DNA of 64,000 bases, from the NCBI RefSeq assembly GCF_001412215.1, contig NZ_LLWP01000001.1:1-64000 (forward strand). Reading direction: 5' to 3'. The stretch's first letter is position 1. Every line of letters starts with the position of its first letter. A program made the position numbers and the translations under genes. The stretch is from Pedobacter sp. Hv1 (GTDB lineage: Bacteria > Bacteroidota > Bacteroidia > Sphingobacteriales > Sphingobacteriaceae). Shown one piece after another: positions 42,438 through 49,543 of the stretch. The notes below the pieces were generated by a model. That model saw only the letters and a program-made list of their open reading frames with translations. It made no database searches and was not told the origin of the DNA.

Positions 42438-42466
42438 AAAAACCCTGACCGTTTCCGATCAGGGGT
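42438..42466 (-). terminator. Rho-independent terminator of the Hc1-like gene
   Basis: On the minus strand, CCCTGA-T-CG and CG-G-TCAGGG form a stem around a GAAA loop (plus arms at 42,443-42,448 and 42,459-42,464), followed by a TTTTT run. It lies about 20 bases past the Hc1-like stop. It may also slow plus-strand transcription from the ABC-3C operon. Confidence 0.8.
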
Positions 42467-42484
42467 AATCCTAAGAATTAATTT

Positions 42485-42661
42485 CTACTTGCTATTCTTC
42501 TTCTCCGTAATCTCCTTACGAATTTCACCTGCCAGCACTTTTAAGTCCTGCATACTTTTACGAACCCTAGTGCCAGCGGCACCGTTGTTCTGGTTATAGA
42601 ATTTTACTACATCTGCCTCAATGGATGCCACGAGGTCTTTTACCTGCTGAAATTTTTGCAT
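42485..42661 (-). CDS. Histone H1-like (Hc1-type) small DNA-binding protein
   Basis: This 58-residue protein was found by reading the minus strand: MQKFQQVKDLVASIEADVVK, then FYNQNNGAAGTRVRKSMQDL, KVLAGEIRKEITEKKNSK. The KDLVASIE, KFY, GAAGTRVRKxMQDLK pattern is the Bacteroidota Hc1 family, whose members coat DNA as nucleoid proteins. On a mobile element it may hold transferred DNA or silence genes. It has its own terminator downstream and sits beside the conjugative genes. Confidence 0.85.
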   Translation of the reverse strand: MQKFQQVKDLVASIEADVVKFYNQNNGAAGTRVRKSMQDLKVLAGEIRKEITEKKNSK

Positions 42662-42736
42662 TTGCTTTATGTTTTTAAGTTAATAATCTAGTCAAAGGGT
42701 GAAGATCTTGATTTGAGGTAAATCGCCCAAATCCTA

Positions 42737-43999
42737 TTACATCCCCAATCCCTCTGCCATTTCTTTGTTTTTTACCTGGCCTTTTTCCTTACCCATGTTC
42801 ATATCCAATTTTTGTTCCTTTTGAAAATCCTCCCTTTTTAATGGCTTTCCGTTAAGCTCAAAAAAATTGACGTTCCCATAACGTGGAACCGCTTCAATGC
42901 GCATCTTGTTGTCTTTACCATCTACGCCTTCAACGGTCACAATTGGCCTGTTACCATCTTTCATACCAGCAATCACCGAAGCCAGTTTTTCGGGAGTGTC
43001 AAGTTCCTTGATTTTGTAGTTCTCCAATTCCTTGCCCAGATCAAAGCCATAATTTTCATTATATTGCCTCAATTTATAATTGCCATACTTGTCCTTTGGC
43101 TCTTTAAAATCAATAGCACTCCAAGCCTTGTAGCGTTCACCTGCTCGGCTTACCATATCATCACGGTAAACCGCTCGGCCCTGAAGCATATTGGAAGACT
43201 GCACCACATTGAAACCAACGCCCTTATCGACGTACAAAGAATTGGTCAACGCTGGACTGTAATAAGTCTTGGCGAATTCCTTTTCCACAAAATCCACTTT
43301 ACCATCTTTCATGGTGGCAAGTGTAGTCTTGGATTTCAGGTCTTTGCTGATCGCTAGTTCTACATTGCCCTTTTTGGACTTGAAATAATCTATCGCCTCT
43401 GTCGGGCTATCGATCTCCCTTTTTGAATTTGGGTCTTTGGAGATCACAAAATATTTCAATCCTTCTTCCAATGGTTTCGCCTTGCTCAAAGCCAGGTCAT
43501 AGCGATTAAAATAGTAATAGTCGGACTGGCTGGACTGCTTAAAGTGAAGGTTCACATCTAGCTGCCCCTTATCAGATGGCAATCTACCCTTTACCTCAAA
43601 GGAAGGCAAGTTCAATTCCATTTTTTCTTCCATTTCTTTGATGAAATGATCATCAAACTTCAGGGCTTTAAGTTCGCCACGAAGATTTTCAAGATTGTTT
43701 TTGTTCATATTGATTGTATCTTTTAAATAATAATAATGACCTGTTTCGATGATTTCGGGCAGTTCCTTACCCTTTGAGGCAGTTAACATGTTCTTTAGGA
43801 AAGGTTCGATAGGTTCTACATACCAGTCGCCATTTACCGTTGCATGTCGCTCGGCATTTTCTTTTTCATAAAATGCCATAATTTCATTACCGGTATAAAG
43901 ATCTCTATCCCTTGGATAGGTGATGTACTCATAGCCTTCCTGATATACGTCATTCAGAAATTCCGCTGTGCTCAACAAATCATCTTTCCTAAATTTCAT
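42737..43999 (-). CDS. Conjugative-element protein of the DUF3945/DUF4099 type
   Basis: This 420-residue soluble protein is typical of Bacteroidota integrative elements. It has a mixed N-terminal region, a central beta-rich segment (FEVKGRLPSDKGQLDVNLHF), and C-terminal strands (YNENYGFDLGKELENYKIKE, then FFELNGKPLKREDFQKE and a GLGM end). The NENYGFD and LNGKPLKREDF elements recall DUF3945/DUF4099 proteins. It starts 8 bases after the traM stop. In other elements traN normally follows traM, so this junction is probably rearranged. Confidence 0.72.
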   Translation of the reverse strand: MKFRKDDLLSTAEFLNDVYQEGYEYITYPRDRDLYTGNEIMAFYEKENAERHATVNGDWYVEPIEPFLKNMLTASKGKELPEIIETGHYYYLKDTINMNKNNLENLRGELKALKFDDHFIKEMEEKMELNLPSFEVKGRLPSDKGQLDVNLHFKQSSQSDYYYFNRYDLALSKAKPLEEGLKYFVISKDPNSKREIDSPTEAIDYFKSKKGNVELAISKDLKSKTTLATMKDGKVDFVEKEFAKTYYSPALTNSLYVDKGVGFNVVQSSNMLQGRAVYRDDMVSRAGERYKAWSAIDFKEPKDKYGNYKLRQYNENYGFDLGKELENYKIKELDTPEKLASVIAGMKDGNRPIVTVEGVDGKDNKMRIEAVPRYGNVNFFELNGKPLKREDFQKEQKLDMNMGKEKGQVKNKEMAEGLGM

Positions 44000-44007
44000 G
44001 GCGGTTC

Positions 44008-45105
44008 CTATTTTGTTTTTCTGGTATTATCCCTTAAAAGAAGTGGATATCCAGCTTTGAGGTTCTGTTTGATCCTGCCAATTTTTTTGGTCAACAGCTG
44101 TTTTGCCGCATCGATGCCCGCACCAGCAATCTGGGTGGTGAGATCAAAGCCAGTCATTCCAAAACCGCCGATCATATCGGTTGTGCCCGAATTAACCGCA
44201 TCGGTGAGCAGGGCTTCAGGTGCATTAATCCCTGTCATAGCATCCCTTTTATCATAGACCGTTAGATTTACTGGAATGACCGAAGTGCCAAGCCTAATAT
44301 TCCTAATTTCAAGGTTTAGCCGCTGGTTGGAAAAAACGGCAAGGCCGAATACCGAATGGCCTTTGGGGATTACCTGCCCGTTGATGCTTACCGTATCTAA
44401 AAGTCGAAGTTCCACCACCGATCCCTGCCTAGCTTTTTGGTTGTTTGCAATGACGGCAGGTATTGCCCTGAAAAGGCTATCGGGCAACGAAATACCAACT
44501 TTTAACGTTTGCTTCGCCAATTCTGGATTTTGTATGGCAATAAGTTTATCCATCATCGAACTGAGCTGTGCCATTTCGGGATCTTCATCCTTACTGCTTT
44601 GCATATTTTTCATCAGTGACTCCAGCTTGGCAACATCCCTTGACATTCCTGCATCTGAAGAACTGGCTCCCCTATAACCATCAGTGGAAACCTGCTTCGG
44701 GGCAACATAAGGAGCATTGATCTGTTTGTTGATCGCCGCTAGTTTCTCATCGATCTGTTTGGTCTGCAAATTCTCCTGCTGATCAAAACCCAACCTTTTA
44801 GAAATGGTATTCAAGCCTGATGTATCAGCTTTTCCATCCTTATCCTGCTCATAAATGGCAAGCTTATCGGTGGGCTGGTTATTTTTAAACTGTGCCTCTG
44901 GCAATTTGGTATTGATACCCTGCGCCTGGATTTCACCTTTGCTTTTATCGCCCTTAAATTTAAAAAAATAATAACCCAGACCAGCTAAAACCAATACCAG
45001 TACGGGCAATAGCACAATCAGTTTCTTTTTATCAAATTTTAATCGGACTTGTTTTTTTTGAGGTTCTTTCAATGGCTCCTCGATACCTTCTTTTTCTGTG
45101 TTCAT
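44008..45105 (-). CDS. traM: Conjugative transposon protein TraM
   Basis: This 365-residue inner-membrane protein is the VirB10-like scaffold of the mating apparatus. It has a charged cytoplasmic N-terminus, one membrane helix (LIVLLPVLVLVLAGLGYYFF, about 32-51) and a proline/charged periplasmic linker. The C-terminal TraM domain contains SVVELRLLDTVSINGQVIPK, GLAVFSNQRLNLEIRNIRLG and VYDKRDAMTGINAPEALL. It lies directly after traL on the minus strand. The C-terminus appears complete. Confidence 0.94.
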   Translation of the reverse strand: MNTEKEGIEEPLKEPQKKQVRLKFDKKKLIVLLPVLVLVLAGLGYYFFKFKGDKSKGEIQAQGINTKLPEAQFKNNQPTDKLAIYEQDKDGKADTSGLNTISKRLGFDQQENLQTKQIDEKLAAINKQINAPYVAPKQVSTDGYRGASSSDAGMSRDVAKLESLMKNMQSSKDEDPEMAQLSSMMDKLIAIQNPELAKQTLKVGISLPDSLFRAIPAVIANNQKARQGSVVELRLLDTVSINGQVIPKGHSVFGLAVFSNQRLNLEIRNIRLGTSVIPVNLTVYDKRDAMTGINAPEALLTDAVNSGTTDMIGGFGMTGFDLTTQIAGAGIDAAKQLLTKKIGRIKQNLKAGYPLLLRDNTRKTK

Positions 45106-45128
45106 ATCTGAATGTTTTAAGTAAATAA

Positions 45129-45353
45129 TTAATAGAATGCCTGCCAGAGCAGGTAAATGCAGTAACTACCAAAGCTTAGGCAAAAGGCTGTCAATAGAAG
45201 CTTCCAACGTAGATCTGTCCAGTTGCTGCTTTTACGATTAAGGTAATCGGCAACTTTTCGCTGGATTTTAAGAATTTGGCCAGCAATTCCTTTAGCTATT
45301 TTTTGCTGCCGCTCTGCCAGCTTCTTTCCTTTCTGTTTTTTAAATAGGTTCAT
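45129..45353 (-). CDS. traL: Conjugative transposon protein TraL-like
   Basis: This 74-residue protein has a basic N-terminal half (about 1-47) and one C-terminal membrane helix (WKLLLTAFCLSFGSYCIYLLW). It occupies the traL position between traK and traM and overlaps the end of traK by 14 bases. The assignment rests mainly on position, size and topology. Confidence 0.78.
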   Translation of the reverse strand: MNLFKKQKGKKLAERQQKIAKGIAGQILKIQRKVADYLNRKSSNWTDLRWKLLLTAFCLSFGSYCIYLLWQAFY

Positions 45354-45972
45354 GGAAATCGGTTTTCGTGTTCAAGTCTGTATTCATTACCGTTTCCCAT
45401 TTTTGGATCAGAAAACCGTGCGGATTGTTATCCGATCTGGAAACATTGCGCAAATAGCCTTGGGTGACCAATTTTCTGACAACTGTTGAACTAGATCTAA
45501 TGAGTTTTTGGGTAGCAAAGCACCTGAAATAATAAGGGTAGTTTGCAAGATCTACTTGAATGCTGTCCACCTCGATTTCCTGTGAAATATTGGCGGAAAT
45601 GATATTGTTATAATATCCCGCCTCTTTCAGGTTTTCATAGCTTTTTCTGGCGGTTTCATCAGCTAGGTTCAGCGCATTGTTAATGTGCGTATTGATCACC
45701 TTTTGATCGGGATCAAGGGTAAAGAACCAGTGGTGGAACATCTTAACATGGTCACGGCCTTCAACTGCTACATTGTCTTTTCTTTCGGCAGAAAAAGCCT
45801 CCAAAGCCTTACCATTAGCCAGTATATAAATATGCTTTTGGCTGCTCTGCACCATTGCAAAGCTTTTCCAGATCGCAAAACCCGAAACCAAAACGCAGGC
45901 AGCAATAAGAAATAGGCTGAACCTTTTGATATGCTGAAAAGCGGTATCAATATTTTTGAGTTGTTTAAACAT
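45340..45972 (-). CDS. traK: Conjugative transposon protein TraK
   Basis: This 210-residue protein is the VirB8-like periplasmic component of the transfer machine. It has a short cytoplasmic N-terminus (MFKQLKNIDTAFQHIKR), one membrane helix (about 18-36) and a periplasmic domain with VKMFHHWFFTLDPDQKVINTH, NALNLADETARKSYENL and LVTQGYLRNVSRSDNNPHGF, which are characteristic of TraK. It starts 2 bases after the traJ stop. Confidence 0.95.
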   Translation of the reverse strand: MFKQLKNIDTAFQHIKRFSLFLIAACVLVSGFAIWKSFAMVQSSQKHIYILANGKALEAFSAERKDNVAVEGRDHVKMFHHWFFTLDPDQKVINTHINNALNLADETARKSYENLKEAGYYNNIISANISQEIEVDSIQVDLANYPYYFRCFATQKLIRSSSTVVRKLVTQGYLRNVSRSDNNPHGFLIQKWETVMNTDLNTKTDFHEPI

Positions 45973-45974
45973 AG

Positions 45975-47147
45975 CTAAGATTTAATTTTATCCTTGAAAT
46001 AATTACTTCCCGAAGCCTCTGCCATCCCTTCGGACAGGTTAGATTTGGCATTATCAAATCGATCTAGGATCATTCCAGCTCCACTTTGAGCACCAGAAAT
46101 AGCTGTACTTGTTCCGCCAGTAACCAAACTGTTGACCTTTTGCAGCATGGCATTGCCTCCGCCAGCATGGACGATGTAATTGGCCACATTGGGAACGGTA
46201 AAATAGCCTACGATACCAATCACCATGAACACCAAATAAGCGCTATCGCTGGAACTAAAAAAGGTATCGCCCTGCTCGCCGATCTGTGAAATATCAATCT
46301 TTAACATATTCTGCTGGATCTGACCGAGAATACTGCCAAAGATGTTGGCTACGGGAAGCCACATAAAAATATTGACATATCTGGCGATCCAAACTGTTAG
46401 CGTATGCTGAAAGCCATCAAAAACCGCAAACCCGAACACCAATGGGCCGAGAATGGCCAACACGATCAGGTAAAAAGTTCGGATGGTATTGATGCAAAGT
46501 GCGGCAGCTGCGAATAAGACCTGCAAGACTTCTGACATCCATTGTTTGATGTTATTACGGAAATTGTAGCTCATTCGATCCATCTCGAATTTGATATCGT
46601 TGCCCAATCCCTCGAACATACCTTCTTCCTGCCGATCCGGATCTTTTGGATGTGAATACCGATACCATTTATCAGAATCTCCATTTCCACTGTCCCCCAC
46701 ATACATCTGCCAGGCCTTCGATTTTTTGACTGCTTCTTCCTTTTGTTTGAGAAGGGCGGCAATCGCTTTATCACTATCCTTGACCATACTTCCAGTTGCA
46801 GAAACAACTGGTTGGAGTACACCATTCATTACAGCAATCACCATTGGAAATAGCACGATCGCAAGGCCGAGTGCAAAGGGGCGCAACAATGGGTAAAAGT
46901 CAACAGGTTCGGCATTGGCAAGGTGGCGCCATACCCGACTAGCGATATACCATAACGCACCAAAACCAGCTAGCCCCCTTGCAACACCAATCAGTTTGCC
47001 GCACAGTGGCAACATCTCGTTGTACACCCTGTCAAGAACGGACTGCATTCCAGATATACTACCTGCAACACCCTGCGCATTAGAAATACTGGGCAAAAGC
47101 ATGGCTAGAACCGCAAGTAATGCGGTTATTTTAATTGTTCGTTTCAT
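45975..47147 (-). CDS. traJ: Conjugative transposon protein TraJ
   Basis: This 390-residue polytopic membrane protein, the VirB6-like channel component, has a signal-like N-terminus (ITALLAVLAMLLPSISNAQG). Several membrane segments follow (about 58-75, 88-110, 210-240, 262-290, 310-330). The motifs RTFYLIVLAILGPLVFGFAV and ARYVNIFMWLPVANIFG are typical of TraJ. The C-terminus is Ser/Gly-rich. It lies between the TerB-like gene (6 bases) and traK (2 bases). Confidence 0.95.
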   Translation of the reverse strand: MKRTIKITALLAVLAMLLPSISNAQGVAGSISGMQSVLDRVYNEMLPLCGKLIGVARGLAGFGALWYIASRVWRHLANAEPVDFYPLLRPFALGLAIVLFPMVIAVMNGVLQPVVSATGSMVKDSDKAIAALLKQKEEAVKKSKAWQMYVGDSGNGDSDKWYRYSHPKDPDRQEEGMFEGLGNDIKFEMDRMSYNFRNNIKQWMSEVLQVLFAAAALCINTIRTFYLIVLAILGPLVFGFAVFDGFQHTLTVWIARYVNIFMWLPVANIFGSILGQIQQNMLKIDISQIGEQGDTFFSSSDSAYLVFMVIGIVGYFTVPNVANYIVHAGGGNAMLQKVNSLVTGGTSTAISGAQSGAGMILDRFDNAKSNLSEGMAEASGSNYFKDKIKS

Positions 47148-47153
47148 AGCTGG

Positions 47154-47789
47154 TTATTTAGGTTTATAGAATTGCTGAAGCCCCGAAACATCAAGTTTTT
47201 CCCTTTGCCTTTGAACATTAAGGATACTCGTCTTTCGATTAAAACTTCTTAAAAAAATGAGTTTATCCTGCGTATCGGCGTGGAGCCTGTCGATGACCTG
47301 CAAGCGCTCATCATCATCCATTCGCAATTTATTTGCAGTAATCACAGTTGCCAACAAATCGAGATTATCCAAGCTTTCGTCAGCCAGTTTGCCATAAACC
47401 TTACCCAGATAATTCAGTTCTGTTGCGTTAAAATTACCACCCGAACTAAACCGTTTCAAGGCCGACCTGTATTCAGATACCATATCCTTCTGATCGGAAA
47501 TGATCTCTGCAATCTTGTAGTATTTTCTAACCTCTGGACTGACCAACATCAGTCCATCCAGAAAGACCTCATGCAAAGAGAAATTACCCTGCGCAATATT
47601 CTTGACCGAATTGTAGCCCTTAGAAACGATCTGATACCCTTTCTTCATATCAGAAAGAATGTTTTTGAGCTGCGCCAATTTCTCTACGTTCAATAACAGT
47701 TGCTGTGCTTCCTGTGATTGCGCACGGGCAGAACATAGGTTAATACAAAATATCACCAAAAACATAAATAGATAGCTAATTGATTTCAT
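47154..47789 (-). CDS. TerB-like periplasmic protein of the Tra cluster (third paralogue)
   Basis: This 211-residue exported protein has a signal peptide ending near SARAQ and is helical throughout. It follows the same layout as the two genes upstream: KKGYQIVSKGYNSVKNIAQGNFSLHEVFLDG, then KVYGKLADESLDNLDLLATVI and MDDDERLQVIDRLHADTQDK. Proteins like this are often named TerB-family in Bacteroidota elements, but the function in transfer is unknown. It overlaps the upstream paralogue by 14 bases. Confidence 0.82.
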   Translation of the reverse strand: MKSISYLFMFLVIFCINLCSARAQSQEAQQLLLNVEKLAQLKNILSDMKKGYQIVSKGYNSVKNIAQGNFSLHEVFLDGLMLVSPEVRKYYKIAEIISDQKDMVSEYRSALKRFSSGGNFNATELNYLGKVYGKLADESLDNLDLLATVITANKLRMDDDERLQVIDRLHADTQDKLIFLRSFNRKTSILNVQRQREKLDVSGLQQFYKPK

Positions 47790-48426
47790 AATACCTCCTC
47801 AAGTTTTCGATGGAACGTTGTTCGATCTGCTTCTGTTTGATTAAAAGAGTAGCATCATTGCAAAAATCCTGCGTAAAAGCCGACCTGTCCATCATTCTCT
47901 CATGGATTGCAGCAATCCTCTGCATCCGTTGACCGTCTTCCATTTCAAGTTTTCCCGAGGTAATTACCAACAATAGTTCTCCCAGATCATTGTAACAGGC
48001 GTCAATAATGCCATCTGCAACCAGCGAGAGATAACTTAAATGTTCAGTTCCAAGCTGGCCGTTTCTTCGCAATGTATTAAATGATCGGACGATTTCCAGC
48101 TGGTAAGCCAGTATTTCTGCAATCCTGAAATCACCTGCAACTGCGGGACTGACCTTTTTTAGCCCAGAAATAAAGGCATTGTGCAGGTTAAACTCACCAC
48201 TAGAAATATCCTTGATGGTAGAAAGTCCAGAACCTACCACTTCATACCCCTTCTTTGCATAACCGATGTAGACCTGAAGCGCAGCAATCTGGCTTAAAAG
48301 ATACTTCTGTTGGGTCTTTTTCTGCCTGAACCATTCCGAAAAATTTTGTGCATTTGCACTGGTCATTGATGCCGTTAAAAACAGGAAGGATAACAGTGCA
48401 ATACTTGTTTTTTTAATTGATTTCAT
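47776..48426 (-). CDS. TerB-like periplasmic protein of the Tra cluster (second paralogue)
   Basis: This 216-residue exported, helical protein has a signal peptide (IALLSFLFLTASMTSANAQ). It contains the element KKTQQKYLLSQIAALQVYIG, then KKGYEVVGSGLSTIKDISSG and IDACYNDLGELLLVITSGKLEMEDGQRMQRI. It is clearly related to the genes before and after it. It overlaps both neighbours by 14 bases, which supports joint translation. Confidence 0.85.
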   Translation of the reverse strand: MKSIKKTSIALLSFLFLTASMTSANAQNFSEWFRQKKTQQKYLLSQIAALQVYIGYAKKGYEVVGSGLSTIKDISSGEFNLHNAFISGLKKVSPAVAGDFRIAEILAYQLEIVRSFNTLRRNGQLGTEHLSYLSLVADGIIDACYNDLGELLLVITSGKLEMEDGQRMQRIAAIHERMMDRSAFTQDFCNDATLLIKQKQIEQRSIENLRRYYEIN

Positions 48427-49114
48427 AAAGTTCTTTTAAGGTTTTAATTTCGATTGCCGTTTTTGCCCGTTGGATGGAAAGGGTAATGTTCTGGTCGTTG
48501 AACTGCTTCAAATCAGAAAAATTCTGATCCATTCTGCTTGCCGCCTCGCCAATCAGTTCCAGTCTCTTGGCATCGTCCATTTGGGTCTTAAAAGAACTCA
48601 CTACCATAAATACCTGATCCAGATTTTTTACACTGGTTTCCAAAATACCCCTGTAGACTTCTTCCATATGCAGAATTTCATCAACAGAAAAATGCTTGTC
48701 TCGCTTGAACAATGAGATTGCCCATTTGTATTCCTGCAGGATTTCCGCCTGTGTTGTTGCCAGATCCTTCACCCGTTTATAGGTAGAGATGGCTGATTTT
48801 ACCCTGACCAGTTCATCATAGTATCCAGCATAGAGGTTGCGCTGTCTGTTTGTCCAGTCCGAAATTTCGTCCAGTTTGAATTTACTGAGCTGGTTCTCGA
48901 TTACTTTTTGAGCATTCTGTAGCCAGATTGTTTCATTTTGGAGGCGCTGAACCTTTAGGTCGATCGCCTTGATCACTTTTTTTACGCCCGCCTTAATCAC
49001 CTCGGCAATCGCAAACTGCGCATTTGCCCCAGTGGGCAAAGCGGTAAGCAAGACCGTCGCACTTAAAGGCAGTACGACCATATAGGTTTTTATCATATTC
49101 TTAAATTTTTTCAT
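48413..49114 (-). CDS. traI: Conjugal transfer protein TraI-like (first of three paralogues)
   Basis: This 233-residue exported protein has a signal peptide ending near GANAQ. It contains KAGVKKVIKAIDLKVQRLQN, WLQNAQKVIENQLSKFKLDE and ISDWTNRQRNLYAGYYDEL, the form I know as Bacteroidota TraI, followed by ILHMEEVYRGILETSVKNLDQVF and MDDAKRLELIGEAASRMDQN. It is helical and probably periplasmic. The symbol follows the CTnDOT naming and is unrelated to the F-plasmid relaxase TraI. Confidence 0.85.
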   Translation of the reverse strand: MKKFKNMIKTYMVVLPLSATVLLTALPTGANAQFAIAEVIKAGVKKVIKAIDLKVQRLQNETIWLQNAQKVIENQLSKFKLDEISDWTNRQRNLYAGYYDELVRVKSAISTYKRVKDLATTQAEILQEYKWAISLFKRDKHFSVDEILHMEEVYRGILETSVKNLDQVFMVVSSFKTQMDDAKRLELIGEAASRMDQNFSDLKQFNDQNITLSIQRAKTAIEIKTLKELYEIN

Positions 49115-49122
49115 AGCATTGG

Positions 49123-49524
49123 CTAATCGTTTTTAATTCGTTTGTATTTGCGTTTCCCAACCGTCATTACTTCTTTATGCCCATCAAAGGTGATTACCTT
49201 GCCATTACGGCTTTCGGTCATCACTTGTGTTGCAGGATCATAGCTTGCAGTCCATATTTCGGTTTCATGCTTCAGTTCTCCCTGTTTACCATCGTCATCG
49301 ATCAGACGGAACCCCGTACTTCTGAAAATTTTATACTGCTGGTCATGATCCAATTCCACGCGAAGGGTATCATTTGCGGTACTTGCCTCGCTACCTGCCG
49401 AGTTCACATAGATACCTGCCATTTGCTGATCGGGACTTCCAGCACAACGGACAAAAAATAACAGAGCTGAAACAATAAGCGTAAAAGAGCCGATTGATTT
49501 GAATTTGTTTTTGAATGTTTCCAT
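49123..49524 (-). CDS. Small lipoprotein of the Tra cluster
   Basis: This 133-residue lipoprotein starts at ATG 49,524; the open frame extends into traG and is not used. The lipobox is FVRC-AGSP near residue 28. The mature domain is beta-rich (MAGIYVNSAGSEASTANDTL, WTASYDPATQVMTESRNGKV), in the style of small lipoproteins found at this place in many elements of this type. Its role may be in surface exposure or assembly. It lies between traG and the TraI-like gene. Confidence 0.78.
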   Translation of the reverse strand: METFKNKFKSIGSFTLIVSALLFFVRCAGSPDQQMAGIYVNSAGSEASTANDTLRVELDHDQQYKIFRSTGFRLIDDDGKQGELKHETEIWTASYDPATQVMTESRNGKVITFDGHKEVMTVGKRKYKRIKND

Positions 49525-49543
49525 GATTGATAGAATTAAATGG

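Noticed and set aside
42396..42449. 17-codon frame after the DUF2971 gene (MKTKGGSTDSKNNTEKP)
   Set aside because: It is too short, without coupling or context, and runs into the Hc1 terminator.
48413..49114. Reading the traI-named gene as a relaxase
   Set aside because: The name follows CTnDOT usage; the protein is a small exported helical protein with no relaxase His triad or catalytic Tyr.
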